Below, one piece after another: positions 42,561 to 54,229 of a DNA stretch of 64,000 nucleotides (position 1 is its first letter; each line of letters opens with the position of its first letter). This DNA is from Edaphochlamys debaryana (taxonomy: Eukaryota > Chlorophyta > Chlorophyceae > Chlamydomonadales): positions 434,001 through 498,000 of the forward strand of contig JAEHOE010000027.1 of assembly GCA_016858145.1 (NCBI GenBank), read 5' to 3'. The notes under the pieces are model-generated. The model made no database searches. It worked only from the letters and a program-made list of their open reading frames with translations, and had not been told where the DNA came from. Made by a program: the position numbers and the translations under genes.

Positions 42561-45500
42561 ATGGCCTCCACCATTACCCCCGCCGCAGGATCGCTCGTGA
42601 CCGCCCTGCTGGCGGAGATCGAGAAGGACAGGGAGGCCAAGAAGACGCGGGATGACCAGAAGGCGCCTGGAGGCCCCAAGAAGGAGGCAGTCAAGTCGGA
42701 GGATAGCGACAGTGACTCGGAGAGCGGTCGCGACGATTCACCGGGCCCGCCGGACCCGAAGACATGCACAGTGTCGGGGCCGGGATTCGGGGGCGGAGCG
42801 TCTGGCTCGCCCGTCAACCTTATCATCACCTGCAAGGACGAGGACGGCAAGCGATGCACAGAGGGCGGCGATGACGTGGTCGTCAAGGTGGTGCCGGCGG
42901 GGGCGACTGCCGCCACGGGCACCTACATCGAGGTGGCCATCGAGGACAAGGACAACGGCATGTACGTCGCGACGTACACGGCCCCCACGAAGGGCACGTA
43001 CAACGTGGCGGTGGAGATCAATGGACGGCCGCTGGAGGGCTCGCCCTTCCCGGTCTTCTTCGGCCCGCCGTCCGACCCCTCCGCCAATGCCGCCGCCAAC
43101 GCTGCCGCCGGCGCGTCCGTACCCGCTCCCAATTCCATGGCCTCGGCCATCGCTGCCGGGTCCGCCACCCTAGGCGCCGCGGGCCTGACCATGCAAGGCT
43201 TCACCGGCGCCGGCGGGGCCATGTCGGGCCTGGCAGGCTTCCCAGGCCTCGCGGGCCTGACCGGCATGTCGGGCCTCACCGGCCTCCCCACGCTCCCCAA
43301 CGCCCAGCCCGGCGGCGGCATCAACCCCGCCACCGCCGCCGCCGTCGCGGCCTCGCTCTCCACGCAAGCCACGCTCGCCGCCGCGGGGCTGCTGCCCGGC
43401 GCCTCCGCCGCCAACCCCCTGGCGGGGCTGACGGCGGCGAACCCGCTCATGGCGGCGGCCTTCCCTGGCCTCGCGGGGATGGCGGGCGTTGACCCCCAGT
43501 CTCGCACGCTCCTTATCACCAACATCACGTCCAAGGTGCCAAGGGCCGGGGGGTGGGGGCCCGCTGGGGGGAGGGGGCCTGCCGGCAGGGCGCAGGAGGA
43601 CAGGGGGCACGGGGCTCGGGCACGGGGCCAGGAAGGTAGGAGAGCTGCGGGCCGGAGTGCACCGGGCCTTGGTGAAGTGGGCCCAGGCGGGCTGATGGGG
43701 CCTGGGCCAGGGCACATGCCCCGTGGGACTCGGCGCTTGGTCCCGTGGGGGACGGGGCTCTCGTCAGGCCTGGGGGCAAGCTGTGGCAACCGCCCACCGC
43801 CCTGACCTTCCCTTTCTCCCTGGCCCGTGACCGTCTTCCTCTGCCCTCCCAACCCCTCCTGCAGGTTTCCCCCGAGCAGCTCAAGCAGCTGTTTGCCGTA
43901 CTGGGTACGGTACAGCATCTGCAGATGCTGGGTACGGACATGGCCATGATTGAGATGGCCACGCTCACGGACGCGCAGGTGCGGCCAGGGGCCCGATGTG
44001 GGTCGATGTGGGTCGGGGCACAACAGGCTGGAGGCAGCGGGGCCATGGGGTGGCAAGGGACGGCGAAGGGGGCCGCGTGCGTGGGGCGGGGCGGCGGCGG
44101 CGGGCAGCGGAGCCCCTGGCCCCCATACTGTCCTGTACGTCGCGCACCATCCCAACCACCAACTGCCAACCGCCAACCGCAGGCGGCCCTGGCGCTCAAC
44201 AACCACCAGCTGGGCGACCGCGCCCTGGGCGTGGCCTTCCTGGCGGTGGCGCAGGAGGCCATGGCCTCCAACCCCCTCATGGCGCTCAAGCTGCAGCAGA
44301 TCCAGCAGATGCAGCAGGTGGGGGAGGGGCCGGGGGGGGAAAGGCAGGGGAAAAGGCAGGGCGTGTGTCCTTTGGGGGCGTGGCGGGTCGCTCAGTGTGG
44401 TCAAGCATATCCAGCAGATGCAGCAGGGGGGGCGGGGTGTTGAGGGGGACCCTGAGGGTATGGGGGGATGCGAGGGAGGGGCGGCAAGTGCACGCTGACG
44501 CAGAGTTCCGGGGCGGTTTGTATACCGGTATATGGGTGGTCGGCCGGGTGGGCCCCTCAATGCCGTGCTCAGGCGGGGATGGATGGGGGACCTGCAGGAC
44601 TAAACGCCCCATGGCTCTCCCGTGTCCTCACGTGCAGACCATGAAAAGCGGCGCGGCGCTGGCGGCACAGGTGAGCGCCGGGCAACCAGGCTCTCGAGGG
44701 TTGGGGTGGCAGGATGGGAGGCGGCTTTGACGGCGGGGTGTGGGAGATGTGCAGTCCGCAGACGATGGGGTCGGGTGAGTTGGGCGGCCCTGGGCTGGAG
44801 GCACGGTGCCGTAGCCCCAAAACCTCGAGCAACGATCCAACATGTTGATCGCTCATGCTTACCCGCACGCCGCGCCTCCTCCGCACCCCCACGTGCCCCC
44901 ACCCCCAGGTGGCGCAGCTCCGGGCCATGGCCAAGCTGGGGGCCAGCAGCGCGGACCCATCGCGGGAGGCGGAGGAGGCGGCAGCGCGGCTGGCGAGGCG
45001 GCTGGGGCGCAGCCGGAGCCGCAGCCGGGGCCGCGGCGGGAGGAACCGGTCCCGCTCGCGCTCTCGGGACCGCCGCAGGTGGGGCGCAAGCTGGGACGGG
45101 GTGCACGCGGACGGAGAGGGTGGAAGGGCTGAGCGCGAGGCCCGGCAGCTGCTTGGGAGGGAGGGTGCCCGAGGCGTTTGTCAGACGGGGGCGTGTGGCG
45201 TAAGCGCCGGATGTTGGCGGATCTGCTGTTACCCCTCTCACCCTACACTAACGCAACTGACGACCGCACCCCCCAACAGGGACTCCCGCTCCCGGTCACG
45301 TGACCGGCGCCGGCGGAGCCGCAGCCGCGACCGCAGCCGGGAGCGCCAGCGGCAGCGCGAGCGGGAGCGGGAGATGCGGGAGCGGGAGGTGAGCCGAGGC
45401 CTGGACCTTGCTGCCTCGGGCGGCCTCGGGTGGCCGGCGCGTGGGGTGCTGTATGCAAGCTTGCAGGCTCTGTTTGGCCTCACCCTTGACCTGCCAAGAT

Positions 45501-46533
45501 CACCTGCTTGCGCGCCTGGCCTCTACACGGGCCCATAACTCCTCTTCCAACCACCTCCGCAACCACCAACCACCTCCTTGCCCCCTACCCCTCTGTCCCT
45601 CTGTCCCACCCCTGCATCCAGCGCCAGCGGCGGGAGCGCGAGCAGCGCGAGCAGCGGGAACGCGAGCGGGAGCGGGAGCGGCGGCGCGCGGAAAGCCGGG
45701 AGCGGCGCAAGAAGGGCCGTTCGCGCTCCCGCAGCCGCAGCCCCGAGCGGCGCACACGGGACGCGGAGCGGTCGGCGGGCCGCGCCGCCAGCCGCAGCCG
45801 CAGCCGGGACCGCGGGCGGGAGCGCAAGCCGGCGGGGGCGGCCGAGGGGCGCAGCCCCAGCCGCAGCCGCAGCCGGGACCGGCGGGGCAAGGACGGGAAG
45901 GACCGGCCGGCGCGGGGCAAGGGCGATGCCAGCCCCCGCCGGGACCGGGACCGGGACGGGAAGAAGTCCAAGCACCATAAGAAGGAGAAGAAGGTGTGGC
46001 TGCGGGCCGGGGCTTGGGGCTGGTGCGTAGGGCGTCGAGAGCAGGCAGATAGGGGTGGGGAAGGTGGGGGCTGAGGGTTGAAGGGCCATCACCATTTGAG
46101 GGGAGGGGTGTCTCCGCAAGGGCGGCATTGCGGTTGGGAGCGTGATCACACCCTGCACAAGAGCGAGCAGCCATGCTCTCGGCCGCACCGCGCTTACGCC
46201 CGTGTACCCTCCCTGTCCCCTCCTCCGCGCTCCCAGGAGAAGAAGGACCGGAAACGGGACAGGCGGGACGACGAGGAGGACGGCGGCGGCGCCGGCGGGA
46301 GCGATGCAGAGGCCGCACCGCCGACGGCCGACGGCGCAGGCGCCGCCGCCGCCCCTGAGGATGGGGACGCTGCCGCTGCCCCCGCTCCGTCCGACGGGGG
46401 TGCGGCGGACGGTGACCGGGGTGAGGGGGAGAAGGCGGAGGGTCAGGAGGCGCAGGAGAACGGCAAGGGCGCGGGGCCGGCGGACGGGTCGCCCGCTGCG
46501 GACAAGATGGAGGCGGAGCAGGCGGCTGAGTGA
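42561..46533 (+). CDS. Filamin-repeat, RRM and RS-domain protein (splicing-factor-like)
   Basis: Predicted nuclear RNA-binding protein of 734 residues. Exons: 42561-43535, 43865-43978, 44183-44317, 44638-44670, 44909-45078, 45280-45388, 45622-45993, 46237-46533, all phases consistent. After an acidic Ser/Asp segment, residues about 70-170 form a filamin/ABP280-type immunoglobulin-like repeat: CTVSGPGFGGG, DNGMYVATYTAP, EGSPFPVFFGPP. An Ala/Gly/Leu-rich linker follows. Residues about 315-395 form a degenerate RRM (RTLLITNITSK, QLKQLFAVLGTVQHL, ALNNHQLGDRALGVAF), most like the first RRM of SREK1/SRSF11-type SR-related proteins. Then come Gln/Met-rich sequence, RS/RE dipeptides (about 455-630), a Lys-rich block KKSKHHKKEKK and an acidic Ala/Glu tail. 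Intron 2 ends in a CCAAC tract, and intron 3 repeats the end of exon 3. A role in pre-mRNA splicing is inferred from the RRM plus RS architecture; what the filamin repeat binds is unknown. Confidence 0.88.
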
Positions 46534-49500
46534 GGCCGTTGGCTTTCGTACAGCACAGGGCCGAGGAGCGGCACTGGTCAGTGAGCGCTCAAGTGTTTGC
46601 GGACGAGGGCAACTGACAGCGAGAGGCCGAGAAAAATTGTCGGGGCGCTTGGGCACGCTTGTATCCATCAGTCGCGGGGCCGGAGCGGGGCTGGTTTCTG
46701 GCTCCCTCGTGCCCTTGCGGCCTTGGGCATGTTGCCTGAGCTGGGTTACGCTACCCACCACCCCTCAAGGCCCGGCTGCGAGCCTGCTCAGCGCCGGGTT
46801 GTGACCGGACGGCATGGCTCGGCGCGGCAGCGGGAACACGCCCTCGATCCCACCGTACCGAGTGCGCCTTCTGGGGCGGTGTGTCGGCACTGGTGCTAGT
46901 GTGGGGCCGGGTACGCTGTGACACTTGGTGAGCGATTGAGGGGCCGGTGCGATAATGGCTGTGTACTTTCTTACGTCCTGGTTGACGGTTCGCGTATGTT
47001 TGATTCGGTCTTGGCGAGTGCTGGTTGTTGGCTGGTGGGTTTTGACTGGGGATGCACGCCCCGCGGTGGCGAGCGGGTGTGGCCGTGTTGTGGTGTTTGG
47101 ATGCCTGGACCCGGCCAGGTGCCCGCATGGATTGGTGGATTGGTCGTGGTGTTGTCTACTGGACATCCTACGGGCTTTGACGAGAACAACTTGGCACGGT
47201 GGCAGGAAGCCGCATCTTATAGGTGGAGCAGCCGCGCACCAGACGGGCATGTCGACACCGTGAGCTGCAGCGGGAACCCTCGAGATCCATCGGGGGCCCT
47301 GCCAGGCGCCCGCTTGGCACGAGCCGGTGGGGCCTTTTGGCGTGCAGTCCACTGCCGAGGTGCCGCCGGGTGGAGCGTGTACCGGTAGGTTTGGGAGGCG
47401 GCGGCTGGCATGGCGAGGGTTCAGTGCAAGAGCAGCTGTTGCGTAGCAGGGCGCTGGCCGTCTGAGCGCTACCGGTATGCTGCGGAGGACATGGGTGCGG
47501 CGAGATCAGGAACAGCAGGGGGGTTCTGTGCTCGCAGGGGCCGTGCAGCGTAGTCCGGACGATGAAGCAGGGGGGCAGGGGGCAAACCATGGCCAGTGCT
47601 CCCAGATTACTCACGTGCTCCCTTCAGGGCATGGTGCTCTGCCCCTCTATGTCCGCCTGTAATGCCGCGCACGGTGATGCTCTGCTCCGTCGTCGCCACT
47701 GCCCCAGAGGTGGCCCCGGAGGCCCCGGTTTGCGTCGGCCTGCTCGGCCAACAACGCGACGCCAGAACACCGCGGCACTACGCCCCGTTGTCTGTAGTAA
47801 CCCCGGGTGCATGTGCACAACGGACGAACGGAGGGCAAGACCGTCCTTCCTCCTCAAACGGCTCAAAGCGCCAGAATCGATTCATCCTGGCCGCTGCTGC
47901 CCTCTGCTGCTGCTCTGGCCTGGCCTGGCAGCAATTGTCACAGCCGAGGTGCCGAACCCCCGTCTCGCGCAGTCGCGCTGTTGCTCTGCTCAACAAGGGA
48001 CTAAGGGCGGACGAGGCGCGAGGTCAGTGGGGCAACAGTCGTGGCACGGACTGAATCTGGCGCAGGGTTGGGGTGGGGGTGCAGATGCTACCGTACGACA
48101 CCAGGTCAGCACCCGCCTGTAGTTTGTCGTGTAGTACGTATTGTACGGCATAGTTAGATGGTCTAGATCATGTGCTCCGTCGTCCAGAGGCCGTGTTGCA
48201 GGGGGTGGGTGGGCTGGATGAAGAGCGGAAGAGGGACCCCGACAACGCGAGCAGGACGCGAGCAAAGTGCTACAGCGTGCAAAGGGACCTCTCGTCTTGG
48301 CTCATCTGCACCAGCCGCATGTCGTCGCACCCAGGAGTCCCAGCCTCCCTCAACCGTACGCGGGCAGCGCAGCCCCTCACGCATACGTCTCAAGCTGGGA
48401 CGCATGCCTCTCACATGCTTAGCCCACCAACAGCCGACTAAATTGAAGATATCCGCACGCCACACACCGTGCACACACGTAGACCGTGAGGCCCGCTCAA
48501 GCCCAGGAATCCCAGATCTGCCAACCTTGTACCCCTCGCTTTGTGCTCCTCCCATGACACACCGGTCTACTGCTCGTTGCATTGCCAGTACCCAAGCACA
48601 GAACAGTATCCCAACATGAACCGTATACCGGTTGACCCAACGTCTGGCTGTCCCCCTCTGCACGTACGGCAAAGTAAGGCGGGCTGAATCATTGTATGGA
48701 CCACGTCACACGCCACACCGCACGGCGGACTGTTGCCCGACTTGCCACCTCCCAAATCAGCAACAGTAGGCCCACCCGCACAACCCCCCAGGGGCCGGGC
48801 TCCCTCCATCCTTCCATGGCCTCTTTATAAGCTCATCAAACCCTCATGGCGCCGTGAAGAAGTGCCTGTACCAACCATGCAGTGCTGAAGGTTGTGTCCC
48901 TTCCGCAGGACCACAAACCGAGCCTGCCCTGCCCTCAGATTCACCCCAAACTTACGGAAATGGCATTAAGCCCAACATCGCAATTGGTTGGGCAACTCTC
49001 ACAAGTGCATGCCATCTTGATTGCGCACCATCACAAAACACCATGTCACTTGACCAGCCGTGGCCATGCCATGACATGCCCGGCAGGAAGCTTCTTGTAG
49101 CGAGCTACATACCACCAATACTGCGTGCCATTGCCTTTGCTTGAAACCCACACGTACTCAACCGCACCGTGCAGACATGCTGCTCACAGTCTGGCAGACA
49201 TGGCTGCCCCCCGCACCCACACAGCAAAAGTGAATCCCGTAGTCTAAAACAGCCCCACATGCGGCCTACACTTCATCACAAGGGCCCTCCTCCGGACAGG
49301 GAAAAGGGCTGAGCCCCAAACCCCGCGAGGCCGGGCAGCACTGGGGCCGCGCACTCAAGCACTGAGCCCCACAGCGCCGGAACGCCGCCTTAGCTAGGGG
49401 CCTTCGCAACCCCGCAATACCGGAGTTCGCCGGCCAACATTACGCCCGGCCTGAGCACAAGCGGCGAGATTCTCAACCGCCCGAACATAACAGCAAAAAG

Positions 49501-49822
49501 CGAATCCCGTAGATCCCGAGTGAAAGGAGAGCAATTGAAGCCCCGTATTCGCCCATCACACAGTAAGCCAAATGTGCACACTTGGGGCACGTATAAACAT
49601 TTTGCATCCAGTCCAGGCCCCATACATCATCCAGTGCGGCGCCTTGACTCTGCCGTTCCGCATGGTACGTTTCCGCATAGCTGCCAAGCCAGCAGCACCC
49701 TTCGGCTCATGCAATGTATCCCTTTTGGCACCGCTTGCGCGCATGCACGCGCTGTGCCCCGTAGTAGCAAGCAAGCTGTGAAGCAACGGCACAGCGAGTT
49801 GTTGTTGTACTGATCGTCTGAT
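46534..49822. other. Intergenic stretch, no supported gene
   Basis: No exon could be supported on either strand. The filamin/RRM gene's 3' UTR begins here; the first TGTAA noticed is at 47658-47662, 1.1 kb away. A 19-bp near-repeat (AGCAAAAGTGAATCCCGTAG and AGCAAAAAGCGAATCCCGTAG) occurs at 49222 and 49492. The block CACCGCGGCACTACGCCCCG at about 47777 recurs at about 55183. GC is lower between 48600 and 49800. Confidence 0.45.
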
Positions 49823-52800
49823 CTAGCGTTTTGACACAGAATACCTTGGCCGAGCTGGGTGGTTTGGCTCCGGCACGGCAGGCTCGGGCAATGAGCTGCG
49901 TTCCGCCTGCGACGGCACCCCTCCAGCCCACACGGGTACCTCCTCCACCCCCGCCTCCGCCTCCACAAGTGGCCCCGTGCAGCCCCCACGCGAGACGGCT
50001 CTCGCCTGAAGGGCCGGCGCCATGGCCCTCCAGGGCTGATGCAGCAGCAGCCCCTGCGGGCTCGGCACCTGTGTCACAGGGACTGCAGGAGCCTTCGCCA
50101 CCGACATAGCCGTGACTCCCATCCTGGACTGTAGCTCTGCTTGATCCACTGCAGCGCCTGCTCCACTCCGCTTCTTGCTGCCCCTCTGCTGCTGCCTCTT
50201 GCGCTCGCCACCGGCCTTGGCGCCGGCCCCAGGCCCTGGGCAGGAGCCGAACGCGGAGGCGAGGCCCGCCCTGCCGCATACCTTGGGCAGCCGCTCGGCC
50301 AACTGCTCCAACGACTTCCGTACAGAATCCAGATCTCCCTCGAGATTCGACTCCGCGCGGCGCAGCCTCAGCGTGGTCATGATGCTCGCGACGCTGATCG
50401 GCTTGTTGGGTCCAGACCCGAGCATGCTCGCGCGGAGCGGGCTGCGACCAACGCCGCCCGCGCTTGCCAGATCAGGACTCCAGGGGTCGAAAGCGTTGGC
50501 GCCGGCGGCGTCAGGACCAAAGAGGAGGTCCACTCCCAGGCTGCTCGCGCGGGCCCGAGCGAGCCCAGCCAGGCCCAGCGGCGCTGGGCCCATGCCCGTG
50601 TCGGTGCGTGCGTGCACGGTGACGGGCGCAAAGGCGGCCGCCGGGGGAGGCTGCATCAGCGTCGTCGGCGGCGGAGCGACGGCAGGGGCGGCTGTGGGCG
50701 CGGCGAAGGCGGCGGCAGGCTGCAGACTTGGGGCCGGAGGGGGGGGCTTTGCTGTTGGTGGTGGGGCTTTGCGGCACATGCTAGCGGAGGCGGTCCACAC
50801 GCCCTCCTCTTCCGCTGACGCAGCGAATGATGTCACCGGCACGGGCCCAGACCCTGTGTCCCCAGCTGTGGCCTCTAGCGCGTTCGCAGCGCGGCCCTGA
50901 ACGTCCGGCGCCGACGGCAGCACCCCCGGGCCTGGGACGGACCCAAGGCTGCCCTCGACCTCGCGGGAGATCTCCTGAGATGTGTCGTACGTGATGGCGG
51001 CGTGTACGGCACGCAGGTTGGGCGGCAGGTCGTGCATCATCAGCAGAGACCAGGAGCTGGGGCCCTCCGCGCGGGGCGCCTGCTGCGCTGGGCCCATGCA
51101 TGGCTGTACGGCAGCCGGTGGTACGGCAGCGCCCCAACCGGCAAAACCGTGAGATGCTGTAGAGGCGGCAACAGGGGCCCCGACTGGGGCGGCGGTGGCG
51201 GGGCGGCGGCAGGAGAAGCGCCCCGTGTGACGGTCCTCCTCGTCCGCGTCATCAGCTTGGTGTGGCTCTGCCAGACCCGCAAATCCCGTACGCTTGTCGT
51301 AAGCCGCCCGTGATACCGTACTGGTCTCATCTGCCGGACCCGCCTGTACCGCCGCGAGGCCGCCGCTGGCTGCCAGAGAGCTCAGGTGCACGTGCCGCTG
51401 TGGGTTTTAGGCAAGCGCAGGCGTGCAGGGGTGGAGCAGGGAGTCAAGGCACGGGCGGCAAGCTGCATACAGGTGCGTCCTTGGACCAACGGGCGAGAAC
51501 AACGGCCCCGCCAACCTTCTCGGGTCGCAACCCAACCGGATAGACCACTGCCCCCGCCCCCTGACTACGGCTCACCTTGCGGGACAGCGCCCCCGCCGCG
51601 TTGCCGCTGTCTTGGCCAAAACCGCCTCCGCCTCCGCTGCCGCCTCCGCTCTCGCCCTCGCCCTCCCCAACAGCAGCCGTGTAGATAAAGGCATGGCCCG
51701 GGTGCTCCCGCCACAGCGGCACAGCAGACAGGCTGCCGCCGGCGCCCCTGCCGCGCTCCTGCCCCGCCGCCGCCGCCGTCAAGGAGGTTCCGGCTGCCGC
51801 TGCTGCTGCCGCTGCCGCTGCCGCCGGCGACGGCAGGCACGGTGGCGCTGGGGGTGCAAGCGAGTGCTGGCCTATCGCGCCTGCCACCGCCGCTGCCGCC
51901 GGCGAAGCCGCCGCCGCCACCGCCGTACCAACGGGGCAGGCAGCCTGCAGGTGATGAATAATGTGGAAGCCCACTGCGGCCGCTGGCGAGGGACGGAGCT
52001 GCTGCGCCGCCGCCGCCACGGCGGGGGCCGCCGGCGGTGGCAGCGTTGAGGCAGGCGACACCGTCTCCCATGCATCCGGGCCGCCTGGCGGCACTGCCAT
52101 CGCCGCTGCCCCTGCCGCCGCAACGGCCGCCGCCAGCAGTGAGACAGGCGAGAGCGCGGCGCCGGCGCCGTGCGGTAGGAGCGGCACGCCCCGCACGTGC
52201 GCCCACAGGGCCTGGTGGCCCGAGCCGCAGCTACCGGCAGCTGCCAGCGGAAAGGCCGCGATGGCCGCCTCGAATCCTGGATCCAGGCCCGGAACCGAAT
52301 CCAGCCCACCGAGCGTGCCGTACGGCACCGGCGACCTCTGGCCCGCGCCGGCCCATGCGGTGGCGCCCGGACTCGCGTAGGCACAGGGGCTGGCGTGGCT
52401 AGCGGCGACGGATCCAGATCCAGGTGAGGGCGAGATCCACGAGTCGTACGTGCGGTTGATGCGGACCATGTGAGCCAGCACTGGGCCGCAAGGCACGTCA
52501 GTCAGCGTCTTGCTGCCGCTGCCGCCGCCGCCGTTGCAGTCGGCGTCGACGCCGACGGCGGGTGCCACGTGCCAAACTCCCGGTCCGCGGTTGGCGGCAA
52601 AGGCGGCGGCGGCGGCGGCGGCTGCTGCGCTGCCGGGCGCGCCGTCAACTGGATGAAGCACGGTGGCGTGCCACGCCGCCGACGTTCGGGTTGTGCCGGT
52701 CGGCCGCACCTGGGGGCGGGCGCCGCCAACTGAGCTGACGAAGGCTGGGACGGAGCGATCGTGCTTGGCGGCACTTGAGGTAGCCCCGCCCTCGCCGGGC

Positions 52801-54229
52801 GCGTTCAGCCCAAAGCTTCGCTGTGGTGGCGCTGTTGCTGCCGCCGCCGCCGCCGTCGCCGGGACGAGCGTTATGCCGCCAGTGGACAGACCCGACGCCG
52901 GCGGCGGCTGACTGAACTCGTCGTCATCCAGCCTACTCAGCGAGCTGCAGCTGAGCGACGTCGCCGCCGCCATCGACGCCGCCGCCGGGAGGCCGCCGGC
53001 GGCGGCGCCGTCAGGGCCGTCGGCGTCGCCGCCAGCGCCCTCACGGACCAGGTCGACGAGGGAGAGGCTCCGCCGCAGCGGCTGCGACCCGGTGGCGGAG
53101 GCCTTGGGCGCCTGGCCGCGCTCGCTGGCGGAGGCACGGACGCCGCCGCCGTACAGCGGCGCGCCGCCGTCGCCGTTGATGATGTGCTCCGCCAGCGCCA
53201 CGGCGGCGGCGGCGGCTGTAACGGCGGTGGCGGCGGCGGTGGTGGCGGCTGTCAGGGCCATGGCATGGCCGTGTTGGAAGCCCACGGTGGGGAGCAGCGG
53301 GCGGGCAGATGCATGCGAGGACATGCCGTAGCCGGTGAATGTACGGGGCGCTGTACGGCTGGGCCCTGCCGCTGCTAGGTCAGTACTGGACCGACTGCTG
53401 GTCAGCCGTGACACGCTGGCCCTGGCGCTAGCGGAGGCTGCCGCCGCGCGAGCGGCGCATTGCAGCAGGGCCGCCGTCACTGCCGTCGCCGTCGGGGCGA
53501 CCGTGCCCGCCGTGGGTGTTGGCGGCGGAGTGCGGCTTGCTGGCGGCGCCAGCGCCTTCAGGGAAAGGTGTGGAGCCCGCATCGCCGCCACGGCCACTGC
53601 CGCCGTCGGCGACGGGTGGGGGTGGCGGCCGACGGCAGCCCCACGTGTGCGGTACGCCGCGCCGCCCCCGCTTTCCTGCCGTACGTCGTACAGACCAGCA
53701 GAAGAGGAGAAGGCGTGCTGTACTATGCCGTACGAGACGTACAGGTTGCAGACGCCGGCGGCAAGCAGGCCCGCCAGGGCTCCTAGCGTGCGGCCACCGC
53801 CTTGTGCCCAGGGCACTGCCGCCGCGCCCGTTGCCCACGCAACAGCCTGGCTGAAGAAGTGGACCGCACTGACCACGGAGCTGACGGTAGCTGGATGGCG
53901 GTCGTAGATCGGGCTGGAGTGCGCAGGCAGCGCAGCGAGGATTGCATCGAGCAGCAACAGCAAGGTCGAGGCGGCGGCCACAGCGGATCCCGCCAGCGCG
54001 AGTGCAGGGTGAGCTGGGAGCTCTACCAGTAACGGTTGAGTGGGCGACAGCTGTTGCAGCCACCGCGGGAATTGCCGGTTGTTGAAGGGGAAGCAAGCGG
54101 CCAGGACCCAGGCGCAGGTGGCAGCGACGAGATGAAGGAGAAAATGGACAGCGACGGGCGCCAACACGGCCACCAAGCGACCCAATGCCGCGCGCCGTCG
54201 GCAGTCAGGCTGCTTGAACGCCTCAGTTT
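49823..54229 (-). CDS. Giant-tailed multi-span membrane protein, paralogue 2 (diverged)
   Basis: Two exons are clear on the minus strand: 54229-51576 and 51397-49823 (stop), joined in phase 0, about 1,410 residues. The 5' exon is unresolved; the ATG at about 54340 with donor near 54325 would fit in phase 1. The membrane module is related to paralogues 1 and 3: LVAVLAPVAVHFLLHLVAA, LALAGSAVAAASTLLLLLDA, then LPAHSSPIYDRHP, SSVVSAVHFFSQAVAWATG and a last helix before NLYVSYGIVQ. Paralogue-type traits in the tail include GLSTGGI and RRSLSLVDLV, but the distal tail differs: it lacks the FTFTRPHP and RPRLHHHYRL islands. It ends with a possible coiled coil, RLRRAESNLEGDLDSVRKSL, and a Lys/Arg-rich KRQQQRGSKKRS. 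Function unknown. Confidence 0.78.

Noticed and set aside
42923..44560. 545-codon minus-strand open frame
   Set aside because: It is antisense to exons 1-3 of the filamin/RRM gene. It crosses that gene's introns without change in character, and the product is Pro/Ala low complexity.
53335..53907. Plus-strand frames over paralogue 2 exon 1
   Set aside because: They are antisense to the membrane module. The minus strand carries the shared PIYxRHP signature and hydrophobic helices.
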